Shown: positions 4,447 to 13,200, counted from the stretch's first letter. The stretch is DNA of 13,200 nt from Pseudomonadota bacterium (GCA_017613855.1 JAGACY010000302.1:1-13200), one strand, 5' to 3'. A program made the numbers and translations. The notes: generated by a model not told the origin, from the letters alone.

Positions 4447-7400
4447 ATGAAGTGGAAATACCTCACCATACTTGCTGCTTTTTTAATGACCTCATGCACC
4501 GGGCTTGTCGCAGGCTGGGAAGCGCAAAAATCGGGTGATTACGATGAGGCGATGAAGCAGGCTGCCATTGCACTGGCCAAAGAACCTAAAAATCCTGATG
4601 TCTACAGGCTCATTGCGACGACGCATCTCGCACGCGGCAATTACGATTCTGCTGCCAATGCTGCCGATTTTGCACGTACGCTCGATGGTGGCAGTGAAAA
4701 GACCGAGTCTCTCATTCGTGATATTTGTTCGGCTCAGAAAAAATGGACTGCCTATTGTGAATCAGCCCAAAGATCGACGGATAATGGCAAATCCTGGTCA
4801 GCTCAGGAACAGGAGGCACTGCTCGCGGCTTATAAGCAATTCAACGGGACTGCGGATGCTTATGGGTGTCTGGCTGCGCTCGAATCTGCCGGTCAGTCTT
4901 TGCCGGATGCGGAACAAGTCAAAGCGGCCTATGCCGTATCTTTAGCGAGTAGGGGACAGACGCAAAAAGCACTCGAAATCGAGGAACAATTATCGGATTC
5001 GAAGTATCATCAGCTTCATGCATCACGTCGTCTTTTTGCCCTTAACCGTACAGACGAGGGAGCTGATAAACTGAGGAATTATGTCGGTTCTGCGTCGTCT
5101 TCCGAGAAAGAGTCCCGAATTCTCGAAGCGGTTGAAGTATGTGAGGATTATCATAAATGGGCGCTTGAGGCTGAGCTGCTCGCTCTCTCGAACGATCCTC
5201 AGAATGATTTGGCAAGAGGCATCGTGCTTCGCAGGCAGTTTAATCAGGCTGAATCGGACGAAATCTTTGAAAAGCATTTTGCACAGCAGGACCGTACTCC
5301 CGCACAAGTACTCAAGGAAATTGAACAACTCATTGATGCTGGTTATGCCGAACCTGCTGCGAGAGCTTACGAAACCTGTTCGTCTTGTGTCGAAGATGTT
5401 CAAATGAGTTTTAAGGCTGCAGAAATTCTGTATGGTGCAGGCCAGATTTCTGCGGCAAATCAGATATTGACCGGCATTGGGGAAGCTCAGCCTTCGGAAG
5501 TTGATTTGCAGCTTAAAATCTTTAATTGGTATTTGGCCAGAAGATTGCCGCAGCAGGCGTTGATCAGCGGAGAAAGAGCGGCCAGGATTGGTGTCGAGGA
5601 TGATGATTTCCATTTGCAGCTCATCGAAGCCTATCTCGATGCCAGGCAGGTACGGGCATACGAACGCGAATCCGCTGCTTATCTCGAAAAACAACAGGCA
5701 CCTGCGGCGAATGCGAGACAGGCCATTGCAAAAATCGAATCAAAGCGATCCAATTGGGAAGGTATTATCGCACTGCTTGACCCCGTTTTGGATGAGCTGA
5801 CGCCGAAATCTCAGGATCTTTATATAAAAAGTCTGAAAACGATTCATAAATATCCCGAGCTTCTGGCTTATCTCGATAAACTCAACCGATATCAACCGTT
5901 CGATAAATCAAAGTATTTTTTAGATGCTGAAGCAGAGAATGAGTTCAACAAATCAATTGAGCCGATGTTATCGGGATCCATAGAGGAGCAGTCGGAGGCG
6001 CTGTTTGCCGTTGCAGAGTTTTATACCGTCTATAAAGATGATGAAGAAAAGGTTTTAAATGCGCTCAATGAATATCTGAAAATTGTCGGAAAGAACAATG
6101 ACAGTTATGACCGGGTGGTTCGCTTTCTGAAAGGGTACGGCAAGTCCGATCATGCGGTTGATATTGCAAAACAGTGGCAATCTGATTATCCCGAAGATCC
6201 GGATCCCTATGAAATTCTTGGCCAGATATACCTCGATAATCATCAGATTCCGGAAGCGGATGACAGCTTTACCAAGCTCGTTACCAAACAAACGCATTAT
6301 GGCAACGTATTTGAAACGGTTTACAATCAGTACAGCCTGAATCGGGAGAATGAAGCAGGTCTGGAATGGCTCGAAAACAAGGTTCCTGCTGTTGTAAGCA
6401 CTTCAGATAATGTCGAATATGTTAGTGCACTTGCGATCATTTACAAACGTGAATATGACTATCATCAGAATGATGAAAAAGCCCGCTATTTCAGGGAAAA
6501 TGCCATTCGGAACAATCTAAAAATGGCTGAACTCGATCCCCAGAAATCTCTTTCTGCGGCTTTGACGCTTGCCAGTCTGGAAGAAAACGAAGGCGCATGC
6601 AAAGCCTTTGAGAATGCGAATAAACAAAAAATACGCTTTAGTGCTGCTGAAAAACGCGAAAATATTCGTGCCATGATCAGGGCCGGCAAATCCGAATCTG
6701 AAATCACCAAAACATTGTCTCTCATGTTTTGTAAGGATGGACAGCCTGTATGTTATGGCAATGGCGAATCCGGTCAGATCAGCCACAGTGATCCGAATGC
6801 TGTTGATAAAGAAATGTTCGAGATGATCGAACTCCTCGAATTCGAACAGTCGTTGCATTTGGGACAAAAACTGCTCGAAAGACAGCTCGATAACAAAAAT
6901 CCCCAAATGAGTACCAAAGCTTATGGCTATCTCGTGCGCATGGCTATGGCAGATGGTGATACGGAACAAATAGAAAAATACAGCCGGAAACTCGAAAAGA
7001 GTGCCAATAACAATGATGAAATTCACTTGAGGTTGGCAGAAACCTCATTGACTATCGGCGATTACGATTCCGCAGTCCATGAACTGACATTGGTTCAGAT
7101 GACGCGTCCAGATTCCAGGGAAGTCATCAATTTGGCATTAAAACTTGCCAATCGTGCTCCCGACCATAAAGGTGCACAGGCTCTCGCCGAAACGACGCTC
7201 GATGCTGCCGAAGGGGTTTATCATCGTCTCGAATGGATTTCACAATTCTTCGAGCAAAGTGGTGATTATCCACGGGCTTTGCATTATGCCGAAAAAGCCT
7301 ATGCCGCATCGGTGGTGCACAATGATGAGATGCGGCACCGGTTGGTTACGCTTCATCTTTTTGCAGGCAAAGTCGATTCAGAATCTTTTCAGGATCAGCT

Positions 7401-9693
7401 CAGCCAGCTCAAGTCTTCGCCCTATTGGAAATCCGTCAATATCGCAAGTCTGGCCGAAGATGCACAGAAAGCCGGTTATCCTGATTTAGCGCAGTTGTGG
7501 ATGCTCGAAGCAATTGCCGATGCACCCGATGCTGATAATAATCCCTCTGCACTGACAAAACTCAAAAGACGCAAACTCGAAATGGCACTCGAATCCGAGT
7601 CCGATGGACAAATTGCCCAGAGTCTTGAAGAAGCCATTTCTGCACCTGTCGCTGAAGTGATGGATCCGCTTCGCGATAATGGCTCGATGCTTGATGCTTT
7701 CGAAGCAATCGATCTTTTTGAGCAAAATGGCGAATTTGAAATGGCCATAGCTTCGCTTTTGAGTGTGCTTGAGGAATACCTTCAGACCCGTGGTGTCAGT
7801 GCCACGCTCCGGGCTTTACAGGATTACTCCGATGCCGCTCCTGGTTATGAGCGTGTAGTCGCGCGTATTTTGGCTCAGCATGCACTCATGGGAGATAATC
7901 CTTGCAGTGCCATGGGGTACGTTTCTCAACTGCAGTCCCCCGAAATATGGGCACATATCCTGATACGTTGTACAGATGCACAGCAAAATGTACTCAGTGC
8001 TATGGATGATTTAAGAAGTTCCATGACGCACAATCGAAGAGCATCGTTCGATGATGATCTCTACCAGTCGTTGCTGAGTGCTAAAAAAGTGGATGCGGCC
8101 GAATTGTATGCCAATAGAATGGGGTATGCCAATACCCCGTTTGAACAGTTCCAAAGGATGTTTGAATCTTCGGGCGCATTGGCTGCCTTGAAGGAACTGG
8201 CTAAAAATCCCGTCGAAAATGACAAGATTCGAGATGTCTATACGACGTTGGTTGCTGCCGGATACACGACCGAAGCCAATGAATACGCTAAGGAACAGAT
8301 GGAGATTATCCCAGAGGATATGCGAACTTACATTTCGGCTTCTGCTGTCCTTTTGGGCAATCATGATGAAGTGTTTGTCAGGAATTTGCCGGGGCATTCC
8401 CCAAATGATCTTCCTTTGATGACGGATGAGGAATCGGCTCAGTTGCTTTCTGTGGATGCCATTCTGGCCTGGCTCAATGATACCCCCACCAGCAAGCTTG
8501 CCCCTGTGATTCAGACTGCGGTTCACTGTGCCTATATAAATGAAGCACAGCATGATGCTGTCCTTCGGGCCGTCGAAAACGAAATCGATAATCGACATAA
8601 TAAAATGGCGCTTTACACAACATTGGCGCAAACCGAGTTCGAAATCGGCCTCCATCAGGATGCTTACAGGATGTATCAAAAACTGACACAAATGCAGCCT
8701 GCTTCAGATTATTATTACCGAATGCTCTCGGCCTCCGAAGCTCGCATCGGTCATACCGATGACGCCTGGAAGACAGCTCAGAATGGGGCGCGCGTCGCGA
8801 ATAATCTTGTTCAGTACTGGGACGAAACGGCGAAACTTCATCAGACCTCACCAAATCAGCTGCGCATGAATATCAATGACGCTCAGCTTGCTCTTTCACC
8901 TGCAAATCCGGATATTCTTGCCGAACGTGCTGGCATTGTCCTGCAAAACGGCTCTCCCGAACAGGCCAACGTTTTTGCTCTGAAAGCTTATCAATCCGGC
9001 AAAAACCGCATTCTGCCCAAGCTCGCCAATCTCTATGCTCAGGAAAATGCGCTCGCGGCTATGCCCGATGAGATTTGTTCCGGATCCGAAAATTCAAAAC
9101 TTCAATGCACTGCACGTATCGAATCGGCTAAGGGAAATCAGCAGGCTGCCGAAGAAAACTCCCTTTTGGCGGCTAAAACTTCTCCCTGGCCAATTCAAAC
9201 TTATGCGGAACTCGCTCAACAATATATCGATCAGAAAAAATGGCCTCAGGCAGAGCAAGCAATTGCTCAGATGATGGCTAATTTCCCGCACGCATACACA
9301 CCTTATGTTTCGCGCGCAATTTATGCTTTAGCTCAGAATCAGTCTGACGAAGCATGGAACGATTATCTCCAAGCACGCAAGTTGTCACTCGACACCAAAC
9401 CATGGATTTCAAATCTCGTCCGTGCTTCTGCAATCGCTCAAAATACCGATTTCGCAAAACGGCTTTATCAAAGCGAAATTGATCTCGGCACGATCGACGA
9501 GGACCTTTGGGCAAATACCCTCACCCAGACGTTCCTCGATTCCCAAAACGCTCAAATACTCAGTATTTCTCCAAAACAATTGGCACAAAATGGTCTGCAG
9601 TTCATCGAACAAGTGCTGCCTCGCATGGCTTACATGGGATCCGATGAAAAACGAATGCAGATGACCAAACTCACCTACATAAGTACACATTAA
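4447..9693 (+). CDS. Giant TPR-repeat lipoprotein
   Basis: A 1748-residue protein. The N-terminus MKWKYLTILAAFLMTSC is a short basic region, a hydrophobic core and a lipobox-like MTS-Cys17, so it is probably exported and lipidated at Cys17. Residue +2 is Thr, not Asp, so outer-membrane sorting is expected if the Lol rule applies. The rest appears almost wholly alpha-helical with scattered TPR-like hairpins. The clearest lie near residues 24-85 (SGDYDEAM, ARGNYDSA), 580-640 (PDPYEILGQIYLDN), 858-890 (LRLAETSLTIGDYDSAVHEL), 925-950 (SGDYPRALHYAEKAY), 1390-1450, 1482-1520 and 1577-1640 (YAELAQQYIDQKKWPQAEQ). The spacing suggests a long superhelical scaffold. No catalytic domain is visible, so a role in envelope assembly or protein interaction is only inference. 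The frame is intact across 5.2 kb. It is probably transcribed alone, with heptamer repeats upstream and a hairpin terminator downstream. Confidence 0.9.
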   Translation: MKWKYLTILAAFLMTSCTGLVAGWEAQKSGDYDEAMKQAAIALAKEPKNPDVYRLIATTHLARGNYDSAANAADFARTLDGGSEKTESLIRDICSAQKKWTAYCESAQRSTDNGKSWSAQEQEALLAAYKQFNGTADAYGCLAALESAGQSLPDAEQVKAAYAVSLASRGQTQKALEIEEQLSDSKYHQLHASRRLFALNRTDEGADKLRNYVGSASSSEKESRILEAVEVCEDYHKWALEAELLALSNDPQNDLARGIVLRRQFNQAESDEIFEKHFAQQDRTPAQVLKEIEQLIDAGYAEPAARAYETCSSCVEDVQMSFKAAEILYGAGQISAANQILTGIGEAQPSEVDLQLKIFNWYLARRLPQQALISGERAARIGVEDDDFHLQLIEAYLDARQVRAYERESAAYLEKQQAPAANARQAIAKIESKRSNWEGIIALLDPVLDELTPKSQDLYIKSLKTIHKYPELLAYLDKLNRYQPFDKSKYFLDAEAENEFNKSIEPMLSGSIEEQSEALFAVAEFYTVYKDDEEKVLNALNEYLKIVGKNNDSYDRVVRFLKGYGKSDHAVDIAKQWQSDYPEDPDPYEILGQIYLDNHQIPEADDSFTKLVTKQTHYGNVFETVYNQYSLNRENEAGLEWLENKVPAVVSTSDNVEYVSALAIIYKREYDYHQNDEKARYFRENAIRNNLKMAELDPQKSLSAALTLASLEENEGACKAFENANKQKIRFSAAEKRENIRAMIRAGKSESEITKTLSLMFCKDGQPVCYGNGESGQISHSDPNAVDKEMFEMIELLEFEQSLHLGQKLLERQLDNKNPQMSTKAYGYLVRMAMADGDTEQIEKYSRKLEKSANNNDEIHLRLAETSLTIGDYDSAVHELTLVQMTRPDSREVINLALKLANRAPDHKGAQALAETTLDAAEGVYHRLEWISQFFEQSGDYPRALHYAEKAYAASVVHNDEMRHRLVTLHLFAGKVDSESFQDQLSQLKSSPYWKSVNIASLAEDAQKAGYPDLAQLWMLEAIADAPDADNNPSALTKLKRRKLEMALESESDGQIAQSLEEAISAPVAEVMDPLRDNGSMLDAFEAIDLFEQNGEFEMAIASLLSVLEEYLQTRGVSATLRALQDYSDAAPGYERVVARILAQHALMGDNPCSAMGYVSQLQSPEIWAHILIRCTDAQQNVLSAMDDLRSSMTHNRRASFDDDLYQSLLSAKKVDAAELYANRMGYANTPFEQFQRMFESSGALAALKELAKNPVENDKIRDVYTTLVAAGYTTEANEYAKEQMEIIPEDMRTYISASAVLLGNHDEVFVRNLPGHSPNDLPLMTDEESAQLLSVDAILAWLNDTPTSKLAPVIQTAVHCAYINEAQHDAVLRAVENEIDNRHNKMALYTTLAQTEFEIGLHQDAYRMYQKLTQMQPASDYYYRMLSASEARIGHTDDAWKTAQNGARVANNLVQYWDETAKLHQTSPNQLRMNINDAQLALSPANPDILAERAGIVLQNGSPEQANVFALKAYQSGKNRILPKLANLYAQENALAAMPDEICSGSENSKLQCTARIESAKGNQQAAEENSLLAAKTSPWPIQTYAELAQQYIDQKKWPQAEQAIAQMMANFPHAYTPYVSRAIYALAQNQSDEAWNDYLQARKLSLDTKPWISNLVRASAIAQNTDFAKRLYQSEIDLGTIDEDLWANTLTQTFLDSQNAQILSISPKQLAQNGLQFIEQVLPRMAYMGSDEKRMQMTKLTYISTH

Positions 9694-9736
9694 ATTTGAT
9701 ATTTCGCGTTCAATTACCTATGGTAATAAGAACGCG

Positions 9737-9762
9737 AACGCGGCTATCCTATACGCCGCGTT
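9737..9762. repeat. Hairpin AACGCGGC...GCCGCGTT downstream of the TPR gene
   Basis: AACGCGGC (9737-9744) pairs perfectly with GCCGCGTT (9755-9762) around a 10-nt loop. It directly precedes the terminator-like hairpin at 9763-9808. No T tract follows it, so on its own it looks like a REP-type palindrome or a transcript-stabilising stem. The TPR-M23 gap (9694-9830) holds these two hairpins and no evident gene. Confidence 0.6.
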
Positions 9763-9808
9763 GGCTCGCTATATCGCTGCGCGATATACGCTGCGCCTGT
9801 TTTTTCTT
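9763..9808 (+). terminator. Probable intrinsic terminator of the TPR lipoprotein gene
   Basis: A perfect 8-bp stem, TATATCGC-TGC-GCGATATA (9770-9788), can be extended with bulges by GC (9768-9769 with 9790-9791) and GGC/GCC (9763-9765 with 9795-9797). TGTTTTTTCTT (9798-9808) follows at once. The element is 70 nt past the TPR stop and ends about 20 nt before the M23 start. Any M23 promoter would therefore have to overlap it, or else M23 depends on read-through. Confidence 0.55.
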
Positions 9809-9830
9809 GTACCTGCCCTGAGTCCTGTCC

Positions 9831-11090
9831 GTGAAACACCATTGCATACATTCTCTATTGCTCGCACTGATGCTTCTCAGTGGGACACTCCTGTTTATTT
9901 CGGTACCTGCTTTCGCCGAAGAAAGTCATGGCAATAGCTCGGCTTCTTCCAACGAAAAGGGTGCCGCGCCCAAGGCCAAGAAAAAATCTACCCCACCAAA
10001 AGATATTCCTCCTATCGACAATCAGCTTGGTGAAAAAAATAATACCGATAAATCTTCATCTAAATCCAAATCTTCTAAAAAATCATCATCTTCATCCTCT
10101 AAATCTGCAAATTCCAAGTCTTCCAAATCTACTAAAAGTAAATCTTCATCTTCTAAACATAAATCATCCAAATCATCGCATTCTAAATCCAATCAGGATG
10201 ATGAAATTTATATTTCCAATACAAGTTCTCATTTCTCTCAGGCTGAGATCAATCGTTATAAAGAAATGCCTTATGAAACATGGGAAAGCCCAACGGGTAA
10301 ATCAGAATTAGGCCTTCCCATCGCCGAAAACATGGCTCAGCCTTATCCATATAGTAATCTGCTTCGTCAGTATGATGGTAATAAATGCCGCCATCGGGGC
10401 CATGATATTGGTTATGTGGGCGAAAAAAATAATGGCATGGGGAGTGTCATTAATTCTGCTGCAAATGCCGTCATTACACTGATTGGACGAACCGGCGAAG
10501 ATATCGGTGAATTCGGAAAACTCGACAAACGCTCCGGATATGCCGTGCGTACTAAAAAATCATTCCCGCGTCAGATTCTTGCACCGGGTTATGGCATCGT
10601 CTATCCATTTTCTACGAATTATGGACGATGGCGCAGTGGCATGGTTATTGTGACCAAAGTCCTCGACGGCCCGCTTAAAGACTATACAATCCGTTATATG
10701 CACATGGGGGCAATCCGGCCCGATCTTAAGGTTGGTGATACCGTCAAAGCAGGTGAACACATCGCACTCATGGGCGGAACGGCGGTACTCGATTCGTGGC
10801 CGCATCTCCATCTCGATGCCGAATCTCCGACGGGTAAACGCATCGATCTGGGGCCCTATATTGGCATTCCCGAATCGGGGTCGCATTGCCGGGGCAAGTC
10901 TGCCAAAAGCAGTTCAAAATCTTCTAAATCGAAGAAATCATCGGGGTCGAAATCGTCTAAACATTCGGGTTCATCCAAATCGAGCAAAATTTCGACTTCT
11001 CAGACGACAAAACCCAAACATCGCCCCCGAAGTTCGTATACCCAAAAGGCCGTGACCGAACCCGCGCAGACGCGAACATTAGAGAGATAG
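9831..11090 (+). CDS. Secreted M23-family metallopeptidase with Ser/Lys-rich flanks
   Basis: A 419-residue protein with a Sec signal peptide (about residues 1-29, ending VPAFA before EES). The M23 (LytM/lysostaphin-like) catalytic residues are all visible: HRGHD with His188 and Asp192, YMHM with His291, and HLHLD with His325 and His327. Zinc ligands should be His188, Asp192 and His327. Members cut peptide cross-links of peptidoglycan, so periplasmic murein hydrolysis is expected. Between the HxGxD motif and the core strands there is more sequence than usual (residues ~197-255, GMGSVINSAANAVITLIGRT onward). Low-complexity Ser/Lys tracts flank the domain on both sides (about 74-120 and 356-390), suggesting flexible, positively charged linkers, perhaps for anionic polymers. 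The start is GTG at 9831: TGA at 9819 closes the frame upstream, and this start keeps the basic MKHH end of the signal peptide. No clear ribosome binding site precedes it. Confidence 0.9.
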   Translation: MKHHCIHSLLLALMLLSGTLLFISVPAFAEESHGNSSASSNEKGAAPKAKKKSTPPKDIPPIDNQLGEKNNTDKSSSKSKSSKKSSSSSSKSANSKSSKSTKSKSSSSKHKSSKSSHSKSNQDDEIYISNTSSHFSQAEINRYKEMPYETWESPTGKSELGLPIAENMAQPYPYSNLLRQYDGNKCRHRGHDIGYVGEKNNGMGSVINSAANAVITLIGRTGEDIGEFGKLDKRSGYAVRTKKSFPRQILAPGYGIVYPFSTNYGRWRSGMVIVTKVLDGPLKDYTIRYMHMGAIRPDLKVGDTVKAGEHIALMGGTAVLDSWPHLHLDAESPTGKRIDLGPYIGIPESGSHCRGKSAKSSSKSSKSKKSSGSKSSKHSGSSKSSKISTSQTTKPKHRPRSSYTQKAVTEPAQTRTLER

Positions 11091-11106
11091 TTCTTTTGGG
11101 TACATA

Positions 11107-11194
11107 ATCCAGCGAGCGTAGGGGCGACCCAATGTGGTCGCCCCAAGGCGTGCATTTACCCCGAGAAAAATCCAGCGAGTGTAGGGGCGACCCA
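11107..11194. repeat. Short palindromic repeat pair between convergent genes
   Basis: A 25-nt sequence, ATCCAGCGAGYGTAGGGGCG plus ACCCA, occurs at 11107-11131 and 11170-11194 with one mismatch. The first copy continues into a perfect hairpin, GGGGCGACC-CAATGT-GGTCGCCCC (9-bp stem, 11121-11144). The second copy lacks that right arm, though GTAGG (11181-11185) can pair with CCTAC (11196-11200). This fills the 110-bp gap between the M23 and debranching-enzyme stop codons. No T tract follows on either strand, so a classical terminator is unlikely. The form matches GTAGGGGCG-type interspersed palindromes that I recall from many unrelated genomes. Confidence 0.75.
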
Positions 11195-11200
11195 GCCTAC

Positions 11201-13200
11201 TTATTCCGCCACCCCAAACGAGACCAAAACCACGACCGAATCCGGCGCAACGACGATTTTATTGGCATGCAAAACCGCCGCATGTTCGGGATCGATAAAA
11301 TCCTGTCCCGCAGGTTTGGCGGTATCGACCACAGAATGCCAGACGCGGTGCGGCAATTCAAAAGTGAGCGGTTCTTTCCATGCATTCATGGCTACATAAA
11401 AGCGCGGGGCATCGCTGCCATCCATCAGTTCGAAGGCAAACGAATGCGACCAGCTTTTCCAGTCGGGCTTTTCGAGCTGAATGCCATGAAATCGCAGGTT
11501 GTCGGTTTTGATGCGGCAGGTGAGTGGATCGGCAAAGACCGTCTGGCGCAAGGCATTGTACTTTTTGCGAAGCGCCATCATATTGCGGCAAAAGTCAAGC
11601 ATTTCGCGGGATTCCGCCGTTTCGGTCCAATTGACCCAGGAAATCTCGCTATCCTGGCAAAAACCGTTGTTATTGCCCTGTTGTGTGCGCCAGACTTCGT
11701 CGCCGCCCAGAATCATCGGGGTTCCGCGCGATAAAAATAGCGTTGCAACCAGATTCTTGGCGCGCTGCAAGCGTTTGCGCCGAATCACCGGGTCATGTGT
11801 CTCGCCTTCGATGCCAAAATTCGTGCTTAGGTTGTCGTTCGAACCATCGCGATTGCACTCGCCATTGCGCTCGTTGTGCTTGCTCTTGTACGAACACAAA
11901 TCCCGCAGCGTAAAACCGTCGTGCGCCGTAATAAAATTGATGCTCTGTGAGGTATTGGGTTTGTCGGCAAAGGCATCTTTGCTGCCCGCAATGCGACGGG
12001 CAAGTCCCAATGCCGTGTTGTCATACCCAAGCCAAAAAGCACGTGCATCATCCCGGAATTTGCCGTTCCATTCGGCCCATGCTCGTGGAAATCCGCCCAC
12101 TTTGTACAAACCGGCGGCATCCCAGGCTTCGGCAATCAGCTTGCATCCACGAAGCACTGGGTCATCCGCAATGTCGCTCAGCAGCCCAAGATTCGGGTCG
12201 TTTATCCACTCGCCCTTGTTCGAACGCCCTAGAATCGTTGCCAGATCAAAGCGGAAACCATCGACATGCATCTCTACCAGCCAATAGCGCAGACATTCGA
12301 TAATGAGGTGCTTCATGACCGGATGGTTGCAGTTCATCGTGTTGCCGCAGCCCGTATAATTTGCATATTTCCCGCGTTTTTCGAGCATATAGTAAACGGC
12401 ATTGTCGAGCCCTCTGAACGCAATCGTTGGCCCATGTTCGTTACCCTCGCCACTATGATTGAACACGACATCGAGAATGACTTCGATCTGAGCCTCGTGA
12501 AATGCGCGCACCATCTGGCGAAATTCATCGACGACGGCGCCGGGCGCATGATTAAAGGCATAACCCTGGTGCGGGCTAAAAAAGCCGAGCGTAGCATAGC
12601 CCCAAAAATTGCGGTTCACCTTGCCCGTCTCGGGGTCAATTAGCGTCGGCGGCTCGAGTTCATTAAATTGTGCGACCGGTAGCAGCTCAATCGCCGTCAC
12701 ACCGAGCGATTTCAAATGCGGGATGCGTTCGATGAGCCCCAAAAAAGTTCCGGGTTTTGACGCCATGCTCGACGGATGCATCGTCATGCCTTTGACATGA
12801 CATTCATAAATGACACTCTCTGCCAGCGAATAACGCGGTCGTTCGTCGGTATCCCAGGTCATCGGCGCAGCCGGCAGCGCCACACATTTGGCCGTCGCAC
12901 TCGCGCTATCTATTTTCGAATACGAGCGGTCCTTGAGCGCTGATTGGCGGTTGTATCCATAGAGCGCATCGGCGAACATATCAAAATCGCCAACAATGGC
13001 GCGCGCAAACGGATCGAGCAGCAGCTTGTGCACATTAAAACGATGGCCCCACAACGGTTTGTACAAGCCATCCATGCGCCAGCCGTACAATTGGCCGCCC
13101 TTTAACCCATGAATGAAAATATGCCAGATATCGCCCGTGCGGTGGCGTTTGGGGTCGAGCTCATATCGTGCCGAAGATTCCAAATCGTCCGGCGCATCAA
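11201..13200 (-). CDS. glgX: GH13 glycogen debranching / isoamylase-type enzyme (GlgX-like), 5' end outside window
   Basis: The frame stays open to the right edge, so the N-terminus is missing: probably the start of the CBM48 domain, whose later part (GGQLYGWRMDG) is visible. The first full codons read DAPDDLESSARYELD. Counting from the codon at 13183 as residue 1, the GH13 (beta/alpha)8 barrel shows VILDVVFNH (235-243), VDGFRFD with nucleophile Asp313, IAEAWD with acid/base Glu352, and TAHD with Asp422. Further on come HNERNGECNRDG, TPMILGGDE, RTQQGNNNGFCQDSEISW and a short C-terminal beta domain. These are hallmarks of GH13_11, which hydrolyses alpha-1,6 branch linkages in glycogen or limit dextrins in the cytoplasm. 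The visible part ends normally in TAA. The gene converges on the M23 gene. No other glycogen gene is in view; linked ones may lie to the right. GlgX versus isoamylase versus TreX cannot be settled by eye. Confidence 0.93.
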   Translation of the reverse strand, partial: DAPDDLESSARYELDPKRHRTGDIWHIFIHGLKGGQLYGWRMDGLYKPLWGHRFNVHKLLLDPFARAIVGDFDMFADALYGYNRQSALKDRSYSKIDSASATAKCVALPAAPMTWDTDERPRYSLAESVIYECHVKGMTMHPSSMASKPGTFLGLIERIPHLKSLGVTAIELLPVAQFNELEPPTLIDPETGKVNRNFWGYATLGFFSPHQGYAFNHAPGAVVDEFRQMVRAFHEAQIEVILDVVFNHSGEGNEHGPTIAFRGLDNAVYYMLEKRGKYANYTGCGNTMNCNHPVMKHLIIECLRYWLVEMHVDGFRFDLATILGRSNKGEWINDPNLGLLSDIADDPVLRGCKLIAEAWDAAGLYKVGGFPRAWAEWNGKFRDDARAFWLGYDNTALGLARRIAGSKDAFADKPNTSQSINFITAHDGFTLRDLCSYKSKHNERNGECNRDGSNDNLSTNFGIEGETHDPVIRRKRLQRAKNLVATLFLSRGTPMILGGDEVWRTQQGNNNGFCQDSEISWVNWTETAESREMLDFCRNMMALRKKYNALRQTVFADPLTCRIKTDNLRFHGIQLEKPDWKSWSHSFAFELMDGSDAPRFYVAMNAWKEPLTFELPHRVWHSVVDTAKPAGQDFIDPEHAAVLHANKIVVAPDSVVVLVSFGVAE

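Noticed and set aside
5023..5694. Minus-strand open frame of 223 codons inside the TPR gene
   Set aside because: Antisense to an intact, well-supported gene; no recognisable domain. The same applies to 8011-8691.
11039..11102. 10-bp inverted repeat TACCCAAAAG / CTTTTGGGTA across the M23 stop codon
   Set aside because: The 44-nt loop makes a terminator unlikely, and a 10-bp match at this distance is expected about once by chance in a window of this size.
11132..12303. Plus-strand open frames opposite the debranching enzyme
   Set aside because: They begin in the palindromic repeat or are antisense to conserved GH13 motifs, and their translations look random.

Overview
The window looks like chromosomal DNA of a Gram-negative bacterium of moderate GC content (roughly mid-to-high 40s percent by eye). 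A Hanks-type Ser/Thr kinase, a very large TPR lipoprotein, a pentapeptide-repeat protein and an M23 peptidase with Ser/Lys-rich flanks together recall Myxococcota or Bradymonadota-like lineages. That placement is an inference from gene content, with no marker gene to confirm it. There are no tRNA, rRNA, transposase, phage or CRISPR features.

Layout. Positions 1-239 are non-coding: a tandem ~80-bp repeat, then an intrinsic terminator serving the minus-strand gene to its right. A Ser/Thr protein kinase with a C-terminal membrane anchor lies on the minus strand (240-1724). It is separated from the plus-strand genes by a ~560-bp divergent intergenic region (1725-2282), most of it a duplicated composite repeat of heptanucleotide arrays flanking two hairpins. 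On the plus strand follow a pentapeptide-repeat protein (2283-3503) and, 11 nt later, an unrecognised Lys-ending protein (3515-4243). After another repeat-filled gap comes a 1748-residue TPR lipoprotein (4447-9693) with a hairpin terminator behind it, then a secreted M23 metallopeptidase (9831-11090). A 110-bp gap with a short palindromic repeat separates it from a convergent minus-strand glycogen-debranching/isoamylase-type GH13 enzyme (11201 to the right edge), whose N-terminus is outside the window.

The genes do not form one obvious pathway. The kinase (membrane-tethered signalling), the TPR lipoprotein (envelope scaffold) and the M23 peptidase (murein hydrolysis) share an envelope theme. 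The pentapeptide protein and its downstream partner are probably cotranscribed. The debranching enzyme belongs to glycogen or alpha-glucan metabolism.

The most distinctive content is non-coding. Degenerate heptanucleotide arrays, anchored by CATT every 7 nt and each locally homogenised to its own variable triplet, occupy three of the intergenic regions. One supplies the stop codon of a gene. A composite hairpin unit sits between such arrays in two near-identical tandem copies, a different palindromic repeat lies between the last two genes, and a 36-bp-period repeat sits in frame inside the unrecognised gene. I see no defence locus or new enzymatic system.
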